Source of the DNA: Actinomycetota bacterium
GTDB taxonomy: Bacteria > Actinomycetota > Actinomycetes > Nanopelagicales > Nanopelagicaceae
Length of the DNA: 5,276 bases
Direction: 5' to 3'
NCBI GenBank assembly: GCA_009699795.1
Contig: WLNK01000065.1
Span: forward strand, 1-5,276
Part shown: positions 1-5,276 of the stretch, in pieces
Numbering within the stretch: the stretch's first letter is position 1
Layout of the letters: each line of letters opens with the position of its first letter
Program-made: the position numbers and the translations under genes
The notes under the pieces: model-generated
What the model was told of the DNA's origin: nothing
The model's database searches: none
What the model saw: only the letters and a program-made list of their open reading frames with translations

Positions 1-744
1 CAGAGTAAAGATGTACGCCTGCAAGCATTGGACCATGAATTCAAAGAAGGTCAGCACAATGCCAATTGCGAAGGCAAATGGGCTGATCAACTTCAAACCA
101 ATAACACCTGAGAGGAGATGTTCTCCACCCAAAATAAAGACGAGCAACAACAAGTGGCCCGCAAACATATTTGCAAAGAGACGAAGTGAAAGAGTCAGTG
201 GTCGAACCAAGAAGAAGGTAAGGATTTCAAGTGGAGTAATCAAGATGTAGGCAGGCTTTGGAACGCCTGGCATAAACATGATCTCCTTGATGTACTTGTA
301 AATGCCTTGCTTTTTGATTCCAACATAATGAAATACAAAGAATGTAAATAGCGCCAACACATAAGCAAATCCGACGTGCGACATAGCCGGGAATTGAAGA
401 AGAGGCACAATTCCAAAGAGATTGTTTACGAGAATAAAAGTAAAGAGAGTAAATAAGTAAGGCACGAATCTCATGAATTCGTGGCCAATTACATCGCGGG
501 CTAGTCCATCGCGAACAAATGCATAAACGCTTTCACCGGCGAATTGAAGCTTTGTAGGGACGATTGCTGCCTTACGAGAGGCCGCGATAAAGAAAATCGA
601 AATAACAATGACTGAGAGAAAAACTAAAAATATTGGTTTTGTTGTGTAGATGTTGTCGCCAAAAATTGGTGGAAGTTCGAAGTCTTTGGCACTAGGCGGG
701 ACGAAGCCACCACCATCAGCGCCTGAACGAACTAACCTGAACAC
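1..744 (-). CDS. atpB: F1Fo-ATP synthase subunit a (3' end beyond window)
   Basis: Subunit a is the stator membrane protein that forms the proton half-channels against the c-ring. The reverse strand is open from 744 to the window edge, giving 248 residues; probably only some 15-25 C-terminal residues are missing. A GTG start at 744-742 is chosen because AGGAG (754-750) lies 5 nt upstream, an in-frame TAG lies just before it, and no other good start precedes the conserved part. The N-terminus is hydrophilic (about residues 1-33), then several membrane helices follow. The family core reads PLTLSLRLFANMFAGH, with the essential channel arginine at R188. H197 and E235 occupy the positions of E. 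coli Glu219 and His245, the swapped pairing found in many bacteria. Q242 matches E. coli Gln252 in the LQAY motif. atpE and the rest of the operon should follow past the left edge. Confidence 0.95.
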   Translation of the reverse strand, partial: MFRLVRSGADGGGFVPPSAKDFELPPIFGDNIYTTKPIFLVFLSVIVISIFFIAASRKAAIVPTKLQFAGESVYAFVRDGLARDVIGHEFMRFVPYLFTLFTFILVNNLFGIVPLLQFPAMSHVGFAYVLALFTFFVFHYVGIKKQGIYKYIKEIMFMPGVPKPAYILITPLEILTFFLVRPLTLSLRLFANMFAGHLLLLVFILGGEHLLSGVIGLKLISPFAFAIGIVLTFFEFMVQCLQAYIFTL

Positions 745-749
745 ACAAA

Positions 750-754
750 CTCCT
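750..754 (-). promoter_or_regulatory. Ribosome binding site of atpB
   Basis: AGGAG on the minus strand, 5 nt before the GTG at 744-742. It fixes the GTG as the start of subunit a; no ATG is available in frame nearby. Confidence 0.8.
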
Positions 755-775
755 ATTGGCTATCAAAGTATTTTG

Positions 776-843
776 GGTTGCGGTAAATCAGGGCAACCTT
801 ATGTGGAAATCCCCCGGCTGTGAAATCCGGATTGCGGGTTGCC
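776..843 (-). promoter_or_regulatory. Candidate structured mRNA leader of atpB with competing stems
   Basis: Read on the minus strand, GGCAACC (843-837) is perfectly complementary to GGTTGCC (798-792). Inside that arm pair, AATCCGG (833-827) can pair with CCGG plus ATT (817-814 and 810-808) around a 3-nt bulge and 9-nt loop, giving one long imperfect hairpin. The same central segment (798-793, GGTTGC) is also complementary to GCAACC at 781-776, so two mutually exclusive folds are possible. The second fold ends about 20 nt before the atpB ribosome binding site. Neither fold is followed by a U-run, so this is not a factor-independent terminator. No known RNA family was recognised. The complementarity is directly visible; a regulatory role is inference. 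Confidence 0.35.
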
Positions 844-865
844 AAAGGTGGGGTCGGTCACTCCC

Positions 866-950
866 CTATTCGCGGCCGAACCTTCTATATGCGTCGGCGC
901 TATTCGCGGCCGAACCTTCTATATGCGTCGGCGCTATTCGCGGCCGAACC
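866..950 (-). repeat. 34-bp tandem repeat, 2.5 copies, covering the end of atpZ
   Basis: Two perfect 34-bp units (866-899 and 900-933) are followed by a perfect 17-bp half unit (934-950). On the minus strand the order is A-B-A-B-A, where A is GGTTCGGCCGCGAATAG (17 nt) and B is CGCCGACGCATATAGAA (17 nt). The first A in transcription order (950-934) is the real 3' end of the atpZ-like gene, including its TAG stop. The other two copies therefore repeat the gene end downstream of the stop. Each A can form a TTCG/CGAA mini-hairpin with a GCCG loop, and TCGGC in A is complementary to GCCGA in B. The unit is richer in GC than the surrounding genes. Copies are identical, which suggests recent or conserved tandem duplication. 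Confidence 0.95.
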
Positions 951-1125
951 GTAGCCACACTAAATAAATCGCGCCGCCCATACCCACGAGCAAGCCGATA
1001 AGAACTAGGTAGGTCGTGCCGAGCCACTTATCGAGAGCCCAACCAGCCCCGCCCCAAAAGAGGAGACCGGAAAGTAGATAACCAAAGATCGTCCACATTG
1101 CACTTTCGTCGCGGTTCTTTGCCAT
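934..1125 (-). CDS. AtpZ-like small membrane protein of the ATP synthase operon
   Basis: This 63-residue protein has two membrane helices (about residues 11-32 and 40-59) joined by a short loop with a conserved-looking GWALDKWLGT segment. That matches the AtpZ/AtpI-type family (ATPase_gene1): a glycine-rich first helix, an aspartate at the loop, then LGT and a second helix. Family members sit beside atpB and are thought to help Fo/c-ring assembly or ion supply; the exact role is not settled. The ATG at 1125 is chosen over a GTG at 1137 because GGAGG (1135-1131) lies 5 nt before the ATG and itself overlaps that GTG. It begins 28 nt after the atpI-like stop and ends in the TAG at 936-934, inside the 34-bp tandem repeat. 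The family assignment rests on topology and motif, because the protein is very short. Confidence 0.8.
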   Translation of the reverse strand: MAKNRDESAMWTIFGYLLSGLLFWGGAGWALDKWLGTTYLVLIGLLVGMGGAIYLVWLRFGRE

Positions 1126-1130
1126 TGGTT

Positions 1131-1135
1131 CCTCC
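1131..1135 (-). promoter_or_regulatory. Ribosome binding site deciding the atpZ-like start
   Basis: GGAGG on the minus strand, 5 nt before the ATG at 1125-1123. An upstream in-frame GTG (1137-1135) overlaps this site and has no binding site of its own, so the shorter 63-residue protein is preferred. Confidence 0.8.
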
Positions 1136-1153
1136 ACTAAAAATTTCTAAAAT

Positions 1154-1570
1154 TCATTTATCCGAAGACGGTAATGGTAGATGAGTTTTCAACTTTAGAT
1201 AACTAGCAATTTCTCCCCCAAGCCACGCTGCGGTAAGGGCAATTGCCGTTGCGCCAAAGGCGAGTCGATCAATTGTCGAACGAGATGTGTACTGCGCAAG
1301 GGCCCAAAGAAAAAGCCCCAGGAAGAACAACTTTGCAAAATATGAGAATAAAGCAAGGGCCATTGTGCTTATTGGGTCAAGGTTTCTGGAAATTTTCGAG
1401 ACAAAGAGATGCACAACAAAATAAATTAGCACGACGAGTTGTGCAAGTAGAGCTCCGTAAAAACCAGATTTTCCTCGAGCAATCGTGCACGCAGCAATCG
1501 CAATAGCGCCAACAATAAATGTAGGGCGAAGCGCACCAACAAGAAGCTGTGATTCGTTGCTCTTAGACAT
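1154..1570 (-). CDS. atpI: AtpI-like membrane protein (ATP synthase subunit I family)
   Basis: This 138-residue protein has four predicted membrane helices (about residues 11-30, 36-57, 68-92 and 101-124) and short charged ends. Composition, topology and position directly before the ATP synthase genes fit the ATP_synt_I family. Those proteins are regarded as assembly factors for the c-ring and are not part of the finished enzyme. A lysine (K80) in the third helix, in SYFAKLFFLG, fits the family pattern. The ATG at 1570-1568 overlaps the last 8 nt of wecA, including its TAA stop. Only a weak GGTAG lies 2 nt upstream, so translation is probably coupled to termination on wecA. The gene ends with TGA at 1156-1154. 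The sequence is divergent, and the name rests on position and topology as much as on residues. Confidence 0.8.
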   Translation of the reverse strand: MSKSNESQLLVGALRPTFIVGAIAIAACTIARGKSGFYGALLAQLVVLIYFVVHLFVSKISRNLDPISTMALALFSYFAKLFFLGLFLWALAQYTSRSTIDRLAFGATAIALTAAWLGGEIASYLKLKTHLPLPSSDK

Positions 1571-2654
1571 TACTACCGATCAAAGATTTCGATTTTCCGC
1601 GGGTGAAATGAATAGTAAATGCGAGCATTGCACCGGCGACAAGGGAAGAAACCCATAGCGGTGCGAATGCTGAAACAGTTACTGGGAATGCGATTGTCGC
1701 TGTCCATAAGTACATGATTGCCGCTGTTCGCGTTTGTGTATTGCCGGCTCGCATAATTCGATGATGCAGATGTTCTTTATCTGATGAAAACGGAGATTTG
1801 CGGGCAACAATTCGCCGAACAATTGCAAGGCCTAAATCAATAAGTGGAATCGCCAGAACTGCGAATGGAAGTAAAAGTGGTAGAAGAGCTGGACCAAGTC
1901 GTTCAGCGGTAATTGCATTTGGATCAACTTGGCCAGTAAGTGTTATTGCAGAGGCCGCCAACATGAGTCCAAGGAACATCGATCCTGAATCTCCCATAAA
2001 GATGCGCGCAGGATTGGTGTTGTGTGGCAAGAATCCAAGACAAACGCCCACGGTAATGGCGGTAATAAGAGAAGGGGCACCAGCACGACTAAATCCATAA
2101 ACAACTGCAAGCAAATATGCAAAAGCAAAAAAGGCGAGAGCTGAAATTGCAACGATTCCTGATGCAAGCCCATCAAGTCCGTCAATGAAATTAACAGCGT
2201 TAATAGTTACTAAAACAATCAAGATGGTTATGAGCTGACCGATACTTGGTGGAAGTGTTGTTACGCCGTTGATTGGCAGCCATAAAACTTGAATTCCATA
2301 AAGGAGCAATATGCCTGCTGCCATTGATTGCCCCGCAAGCTTGGTAATTGCATCTAGTTCAAATCGATCATCAGCCATTCCAAGTACAACCAAGAAAGTT
2401 CCTGCCAGAAAAATTCCTTGCGCTTCATGGCCAAATGATTTACCGACGAGTGACAGATGGCTGACGATGATAAATGTCAGTGTCATCGCAATCCACATCG
2501 CGAGTCCGCCCCATCGTGGAGTTGGAGTTGTATGAATGTCGCGTTTTCTAATTGCGGCAACAGCCCCTGATGAAATTGCCCATGTGCGAACGTAGGGAGT
2601 AATCACATAACAAAGCGCTGCCGCTAAGAAAAGTGTTACAAGATATTCACGCAT
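1563..2654 (-). CDS. wecA: Polyprenyl-phosphate GlcNAc-1-phosphate transferase (WecA/Rfe, MraY-like)
   Basis: It transfers GlcNAc-1-phosphate from UDP-GlcNAc to a polyprenyl phosphate in the cytoplasmic membrane. This is the first step of envelope glycan synthesis, such as the arabinogalactan linker or teichoic-acid-like polymers in Gram-positives. The 363 residues form about 11 membrane helices, the usual family size. The motifs appear in order: DDRFEL with the Mg-binding pair D95/D96; NAVNFIDGLDGLASG (152-166) with D158 and D161; FMGDSGSM (219-226) with D222; and the HLHHR loop (295-299) followed by GNTQ. The last loop points to the WecA/TagO/Rfe branch rather than MraY. The start is ATG 2654-2652, with AGAGG (2669-2665) 10 nt upstream, overlapping the glyA stop. 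It overlaps atpI by 8 nt. Nothing in the protein looks damaged. The exact lipid and final polymer cannot be read from sequence. Confidence 0.95.
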   Translation of the reverse strand: MREYLVTLFLAAALCYVITPYVRTWAISSGAVAAIRKRDIHTTPTPRWGGLAMWIAMTLTFIIVSHLSLVGKSFGHEAQGIFLAGTFLVVLGMADDRFELDAITKLAGQSMAAGILLLYGIQVLWLPINGVTTLPPSIGQLITILIVLVTINAVNFIDGLDGLASGIVAISALAFFAFAYLLAVVYGFSRAGAPSLITAITVGVCLGFLPHNTNPARIFMGDSGSMFLGLMLAASAITLTGQVDPNAITAERLGPALLPLLLPFAVLAIPLIDLGLAIVRRIVARKSPFSSDKEHLHHRIMRAGNTQTRTAAIMYLWTATIAFPVTVSAFAPLWVSSLVAGAMLAFTIHFTRGKSKSLIGSNV

Positions 2655-2668
2655 GCGCGGTTAACCTC

Positions 2669-3934
2669 TTACGCAGTATAAATTGGGAATCTGGCAGTAA
2701 GAGCATGCACTTCAGATTTGATTCCAGCAAGTGCCTTCTCATCATCAGTGCGAATCGCGCGTGAGATTAGGGAGGCAATTACCTTCATATCTTCTGTGCC
2801 CATGCCTTGTGTAGTCGTCGCTGGCGTTCCAACTCGAATACCGCTTGTGATAGATGGCGCTTCTGGATCGAAAGGAATTGAATTCTTATTTAAAACAATT
2901 CCAGCCAATCCGCATCGCTCGTCTGCAACTTTTCCATTTACTCCTGTTGAACGAATATCAATCAGCGCTAGGTGAGTCTGGGTTCCTCCGGAAACTGCTC
3001 GCATTCCCTCTGATTCAAGAGCTGCCGCAAGTGACTTAGCGTTAACGATGACGTCTTTTGCATACTTTTGGTATGCAGGTGTTGCACATTCAGCAAGTGC
3101 GACAGCTTTTCCTGCAACCGCCGACATGATTGGACCACCCTGCATTCCAGGGAAAACTGCTTTATCAATTGCAGCAGCGTGCTCTGCCTTAGTCAAAATC
3201 ATTCCACCTCGTGGACCACGTAATACTTTGTGTGTTGTAAACGAAACTACATCTGCATAAGGCACAGGAGAAGGAATCGCTTTACCTGCAACGAGGCCGA
3301 TGAAGTGGGCAGCATCTACCCACATAATTGCGCCTACTTCATCACAAATCGCGCGGACTTTCTCGAAATCAATAAGTGATGGGTATGCAGTTGCACCGGA
3401 ACAAATCATCTTTGGCTTGTGCTTAAGTGCCAAGTCACGAAGCTCGTCATAATCAATTAATTCGTTATCTTGGCGCACACCGTAGGACTCGACGTTAAAC
3501 CACTTTCCTGAAAAGTTAACTTTTGATCCATGTGTTAAGTGACCACCGTGTGGAAGAGACATCGCAAGAACGGTATCCCCTGGCTTTGTAAATGCTTGAT
3601 ACACAGCAACGTTTGCACTTGCTCCTGAGTGAGGCTGAACATTTGCATGTTCGGCACCAAAGAGAGATTTGGCGCGATCGATTGCAATCACTTCTGCTTT
3701 ATCAACTTCTTCGCATCCACCGTAATAACGCTTGCCTGGATAACCTTCTGCATACTTATTTGAAAGTGTTGAACCAAGGGCTGCAAGCACAGCGCGTGAT
3801 GTGAAATTTTCTGAGGCTATGAGTTGAAGATTGGTTTGTTGACGCTTTAACTCAGAAAGAAGAATTGCAGCGATATCTGGATCCTGCTTGGTTAAGAGGT
3901 TGAAGTCGGGTCCATAAAAAGTCTCAGAAGTCAT
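2669..3934 (-). CDS. glyA: Serine hydroxymethyltransferase
   Basis: This PLP enzyme interconverts serine plus tetrahydrofolate with glycine plus 5,10-methylene-tetrahydrofolate in the cytosol, and is the main source of one-carbon units. The 421 residues match the bacterial family length. Visible motifs are YAEGYPGKRYYGG (61-73), the PHSGASAN segment (101-108), the VDAAH cofactor-binding segment with D207 and H210, the Schiff-base lysine K236 in SFTTHKVLRGPRGG, the FPGMQGGP loop (261-268), and the substrate-carboxylate arginine R367 in SGIRVGTPA. All expected catalytic positions are present. The ATG at 3934-3932 lies 16 nt after the sua5-like stop with only a weak AGG-type site, so coupling to the upstream gene is plausible. 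The wecA start follows 14 nt after its stop. Some actinobacteria also have glyA inserted between sua5 and wecA. Confidence 0.98.
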   Translation of the reverse strand: MTSETFYGPDFNLLTKQDPDIAAILLSELKRQQTNLQLIASENFTSRAVLAALGSTLSNKYAEGYPGKRYYGGCEEVDKAEVIAIDRAKSLFGAEHANVQPHSGASANVAVYQAFTKPGDTVLAMSLPHGGHLTHGSKVNFSGKWFNVESYGVRQDNELIDYDELRDLALKHKPKMICSGATAYPSLIDFEKVRAICDEVGAIMWVDAAHFIGLVAGKAIPSPVPYADVVSFTTHKVLRGPRGGMILTKAEHAAAIDKAVFPGMQGGPIMSAVAGKAVALAECATPAYQKYAKDVIVNAKSLAAALESEGMRAVSGGTQTHLALIDIRSTGVNGKVADERCGLAGIVLNKNSIPFDPEAPSITSGIRVGTPATTTQGMGTEDMKVIASLISRAIRTDDEKALAGIKSEVHALTARFPIYTA

Positions 3935-3950
3935 GGCCGAAGCCTAATCG

Positions 3951-4592
3951 CTAGGAGAGAGAAATTGCAGGCACGACAGCCTGGAGCTGATCCAGAGGCA
4001 GCGCTCCAATGCGCAGCACTCGAGAGCCATTTACATCACATTCGATAATTGTCGATGGCAGATTTGGTGAAATATCTCCACTATCAAAAATTAACGCAAC
4101 TTCATTTTCGCCAAATTCGATTTCTGAAGATTTCAATAGCGCCGGACTGCCCGCAACTGAAGCACTTGCCACGGCAAGTGGGCCAGACTCTTGCAAAAGT
4201 GAGTAAACAAATCCTTCTGTTGGTACGCGAACATTAATCTGATCCAGCTTTTGTCCATCTCCTAAATCCCAACTCAAGCCGCGTTGTGGCTTTAAAGACA
4301 ATGAAAGCAGGCCTGGCCAAAATGCACTGCAGAGTTTTTGGGTTTCCTCGGTTACCTCTCGTGCTATTCCTTCAAGTGTCTTGCTTGTTGGTATGAGTAC
4401 CTGTGCTGCAATTCCCAGCGCATCACCTCTTAATACGTGTAACGCCCGAACAGCATCGTGAAAAAAAGCATCAGCTAAGAAAACATAACCGTTTTCTAGC
4501 GGTGCAACGATTACATAGCCATCACGAATCGCTTTAATGGCTTGCGCAATATCCTCGGCGCCAAACCCTTGTGAGATATCAATTCTTGCCAT
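3951..4592 (-). CDS. Sua5/YwlC/TsaC-fold protein with substituted active-site motifs
   Basis: This 213-residue protein is in the place occupied by sua5 in actinobacteria. Sua5 makes threonylcarbamoyl-AMP from threonine, bicarbonate and ATP for the t6A modification of tRNAs reading ANN codons. The scaffold is recognisable: LADAF (39-43), FWPG (91-94), SWDLGDG (107-113), VRVP (121-124), PSTII (179-183) and RVLRIGA (191-197). The signature residues are largely replaced. The usual PT(D/E)TVYGL reads PLENGYVF (31-38), the KGR-type basic motif reads RGDA (55-58), and SANxSG reads SASVAG (143-148). The frame is intact, so it is not a simple pseudogene. It may have a changed or lost activity, or a non-catalytic role. 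The start is ATG 4592-4590, 3 nt after the prmC stop, with GAAGG (4605-4601) 8 nt upstream. Family membership is fairly sure; enzyme activity is doubtful. Confidence 0.85.
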   Translation of the reverse strand: MARIDISQGFGAEDIAQAIKAIRDGYVIVAPLENGYVFLADAFFHDAVRALHVLRGDALGIAAQVLIPTSKTLEGIAREVTEETQKLCSAFWPGLLSLSLKPQRGLSWDLGDGQKLDQINVRVPTEGFVYSLLQESGPLAVASASVAGSPALLKSSEIEFGENEVALIFDSGDISPNLPSTIIECDVNGSRVLRIGALPLDQLQAVVPAISLS

Positions 4593-4595
4593 GGC

Positions 4596-5276
4596 TTAAA
4601 CCTTCACCGCGCTCGTCCAACGTGGACGATCAGTTAAATCCTTATGGAGTGAAATTTCAACAAAATCCCCTGACAGTTGGTCTGCAATCTGAGCACCTTG
4701 TTCTTCTGTATGTTCAATTGCAAGGACTCCGCCACTTTTTAAGAGCCTAGAAGCTGCCGCAATAAATAGTTTTGGCACTTCCATTCCGGTAACTCCGCCA
4801 TATAAGGCAACGCTTGGTTCATGTTCGGCTACATCACGCGGAAGTTCTTGTGCATTAGGAATATATGGAGGGTTTGCTATGACTATGTCGCACTTAATTC
4901 CTACAAGGGCATCAGAGACATCAGATTGAACAATGCGAACGTTCTCCGAAATTGCTGCAACATTTTTCTTGAGCCACTCAATGGCTTCAGGGCTTTTTTC
5001 TACGGCAATGACCCGAGATTTTGGCGCTTCCGTTGCGATAGCAAGTGCTAGTGCACCAGAGCCGGCACCTAAATCAACCACGCTTATTTCGCCTTCTCGC
5101 TCAGAGAGATTTTCTATATGTGTGAGCACTGCATCAACCAATAACTCAGATTCAGGTCTTGGAACCAATACACCCGGGCCAACTTGAATTTCTAAGTGTC
5201 TGAAATATGCAAGGCCCGTTAGATATTGAAGTGGTTCATGGTTTGCTCGACGTGAAATCAACTTTGCAAAAGTATC
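4596..5276 (-). CDS. prmC: Peptide chain release factor N5-glutamine methyltransferase (5' end beyond window)
   Basis: PrmC uses S-adenosylmethionine to methylate the glutamine of the GGQ motif in release factors RF1 and RF2, which raises termination efficiency. The visible 226 residues run open to the right edge; about 50-60 N-terminal residues of the helical release-factor-binding domain are missing, given a typical length near 280. Near the visible start, EPLQYLTG and VLVPRPESE match the family hinge (usually PRPETE). The Rossmann-type SAM site reads VVDLGAGSGALALA, and the catalytic NPPY of the N5-glutamine methyltransferases is present in IANPPYIPNAQELP. The stop is TAA at 4598-4596, 3 nt before the next gene. 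A TTG at 5261 could be taken as a start, but the frame and the conserved match continue upstream, so the gene is cut by the window and not naturally short. prfA is the expected upstream neighbour. Confidence 0.95.
   Translation of the reverse strand, partial: DTFAKLISRRANHEPLQYLTGLAYFRHLEIQVGPGVLVPRPESELLVDAVLTHIENLSEREGEISVVDLGAGSGALALAIATEAPKSRVIAVEKSPEAIEWLKKNVAAISENVRIVQSDVSDALVGIKCDIVIANPPYIPNAQELPRDVAEHEPSVALYGGVTGMEVPKLFIAAASRLLKSGGVLAIEHTEEQGAQIADQLSGDFVEISLHKDLTDRPRWTSAVKV
4601..4605 (-). promoter_or_regulatory. Ribosome binding site of the sua5-like gene inside prmC
   Basis: GAAGG on the minus strand, 8 nt before the ATG at 4592-4590 and inside the last codons of prmC. It supports this start and close translational linkage with prmC. 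Confidence 0.6.

Noticed and set aside
768..796. Possible promoter for atpB (TTGCCC, 17-nt spacer, AAATAC on the minus strand)
   Set aside because: The -10 element matches the consensus at only two of six positions. The -35-like hexamer is also part of the stem element, so the match is not convincing.
799..861. Possible 20-codon leader peptide on the minus strand (GTG at 861, TAA at 801-799)
   Set aside because: It ends exactly at the central stem element, which is suggestive, but the only SD-like purines (GGGAG) directly abut and overlap the GTG, leaving no usable spacing. The peptide shows no runs of a regulatory amino acid.
866..950. CRISPR array
   Set aside because: The repeated blocks are only 17 nt, the would-be spacers are identical to each other, and no cas genes are near. 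It is a plain tandem repeat.
756..1001. Plus-strand open frame of 81 codons across the repeat region
   Set aside because: It runs antisense through the atpZ end and the tandem repeat. It has no family resemblance or ribosome binding site, and its amino-acid pattern simply reflects the repeat.
1126..1137. Longer atpZ-like start at GTG 1137
   Set aside because: The GTG overlaps the GGAGG that serves the downstream ATG and has no binding site of its own.
1126..1153. AT-rich stretch between atpI-like and atpZ-like genes as a terminator
   Set aside because: It has no GC-rich stem, only A/T-rich partial symmetry, and the next gene starts at once with a strong ribosome binding site.
5259..5261. 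TTG as start of prmC
   Set aside because: The frame stays open to the window edge and the upstream residues continue the family match, so the gene is truncated by the window rather than starting here.

Overview
The window shows seven genes, all on the minus strand and read right to left: prmC (5' end outside the window) > sua5-like > glyA > wecA/rfe > atpI-like > atpZ-like > atpB (3' end outside the window). Spacing is tight from prmC to atpZ: 3 nt, 16 nt, 14 nt, an 8-nt overlap and 28 nt. This suggests one co-transcribed block. The only sizeable gap is the 189 nt between atpZ and atpB. No rRNA, tRNA, insertion sequence, phage gene or convincing factor-independent terminator is visible.

Organism. 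The order prmC - sua5 - (glyA) - wecA/rfe - atpI - atpB is the classic actinobacterial arrangement upstream of the F1Fo-ATP synthase operon; mycobacteria and streptomycetes have versions of it. Here the base composition is moderate to low in GC, the genes are short and the spacers are minimal. That fits a streamlined, low-GC planktonic actinobacterium such as the freshwater acI/Nanopelagicales lineage. The phylum is well supported by gene order; the lineage is an inference.

Layout. 4596-5276: release-factor glutamine methyltransferase; its partner prfA would be expected just past the right edge. 3951-4592: a Sua5/YwlC-fold protein with most of its signature active-site residues replaced. 2669-3934: serine hydroxymethyltransferase, a normal-looking enzyme. 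1563-2654: WecA/Rfe polyprenyl-phosphate GlcNAc-1-phosphate transferase with all family motifs. 1154-1570 and 934-1125: two small membrane proteins of the AtpI and AtpZ types, thought to help assemble the Fo sector. 745-933: a non-coding junction with a 34-bp tandem repeat that copies the end of atpZ, followed by a predicted leader with two competing stems. 1-744: subunit a of Fo, almost complete.

Together the genes link translation termination, tRNA modification ancestry, one-carbon metabolism, cell-envelope glycan initiation and energy conservation. This is ordinary housekeeping synteny. The unusual parts are the degenerate Sua5-like protein and the repeat plus structured leader between atpZ and atpB. 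I saw no evidence for a defence or mobile system.
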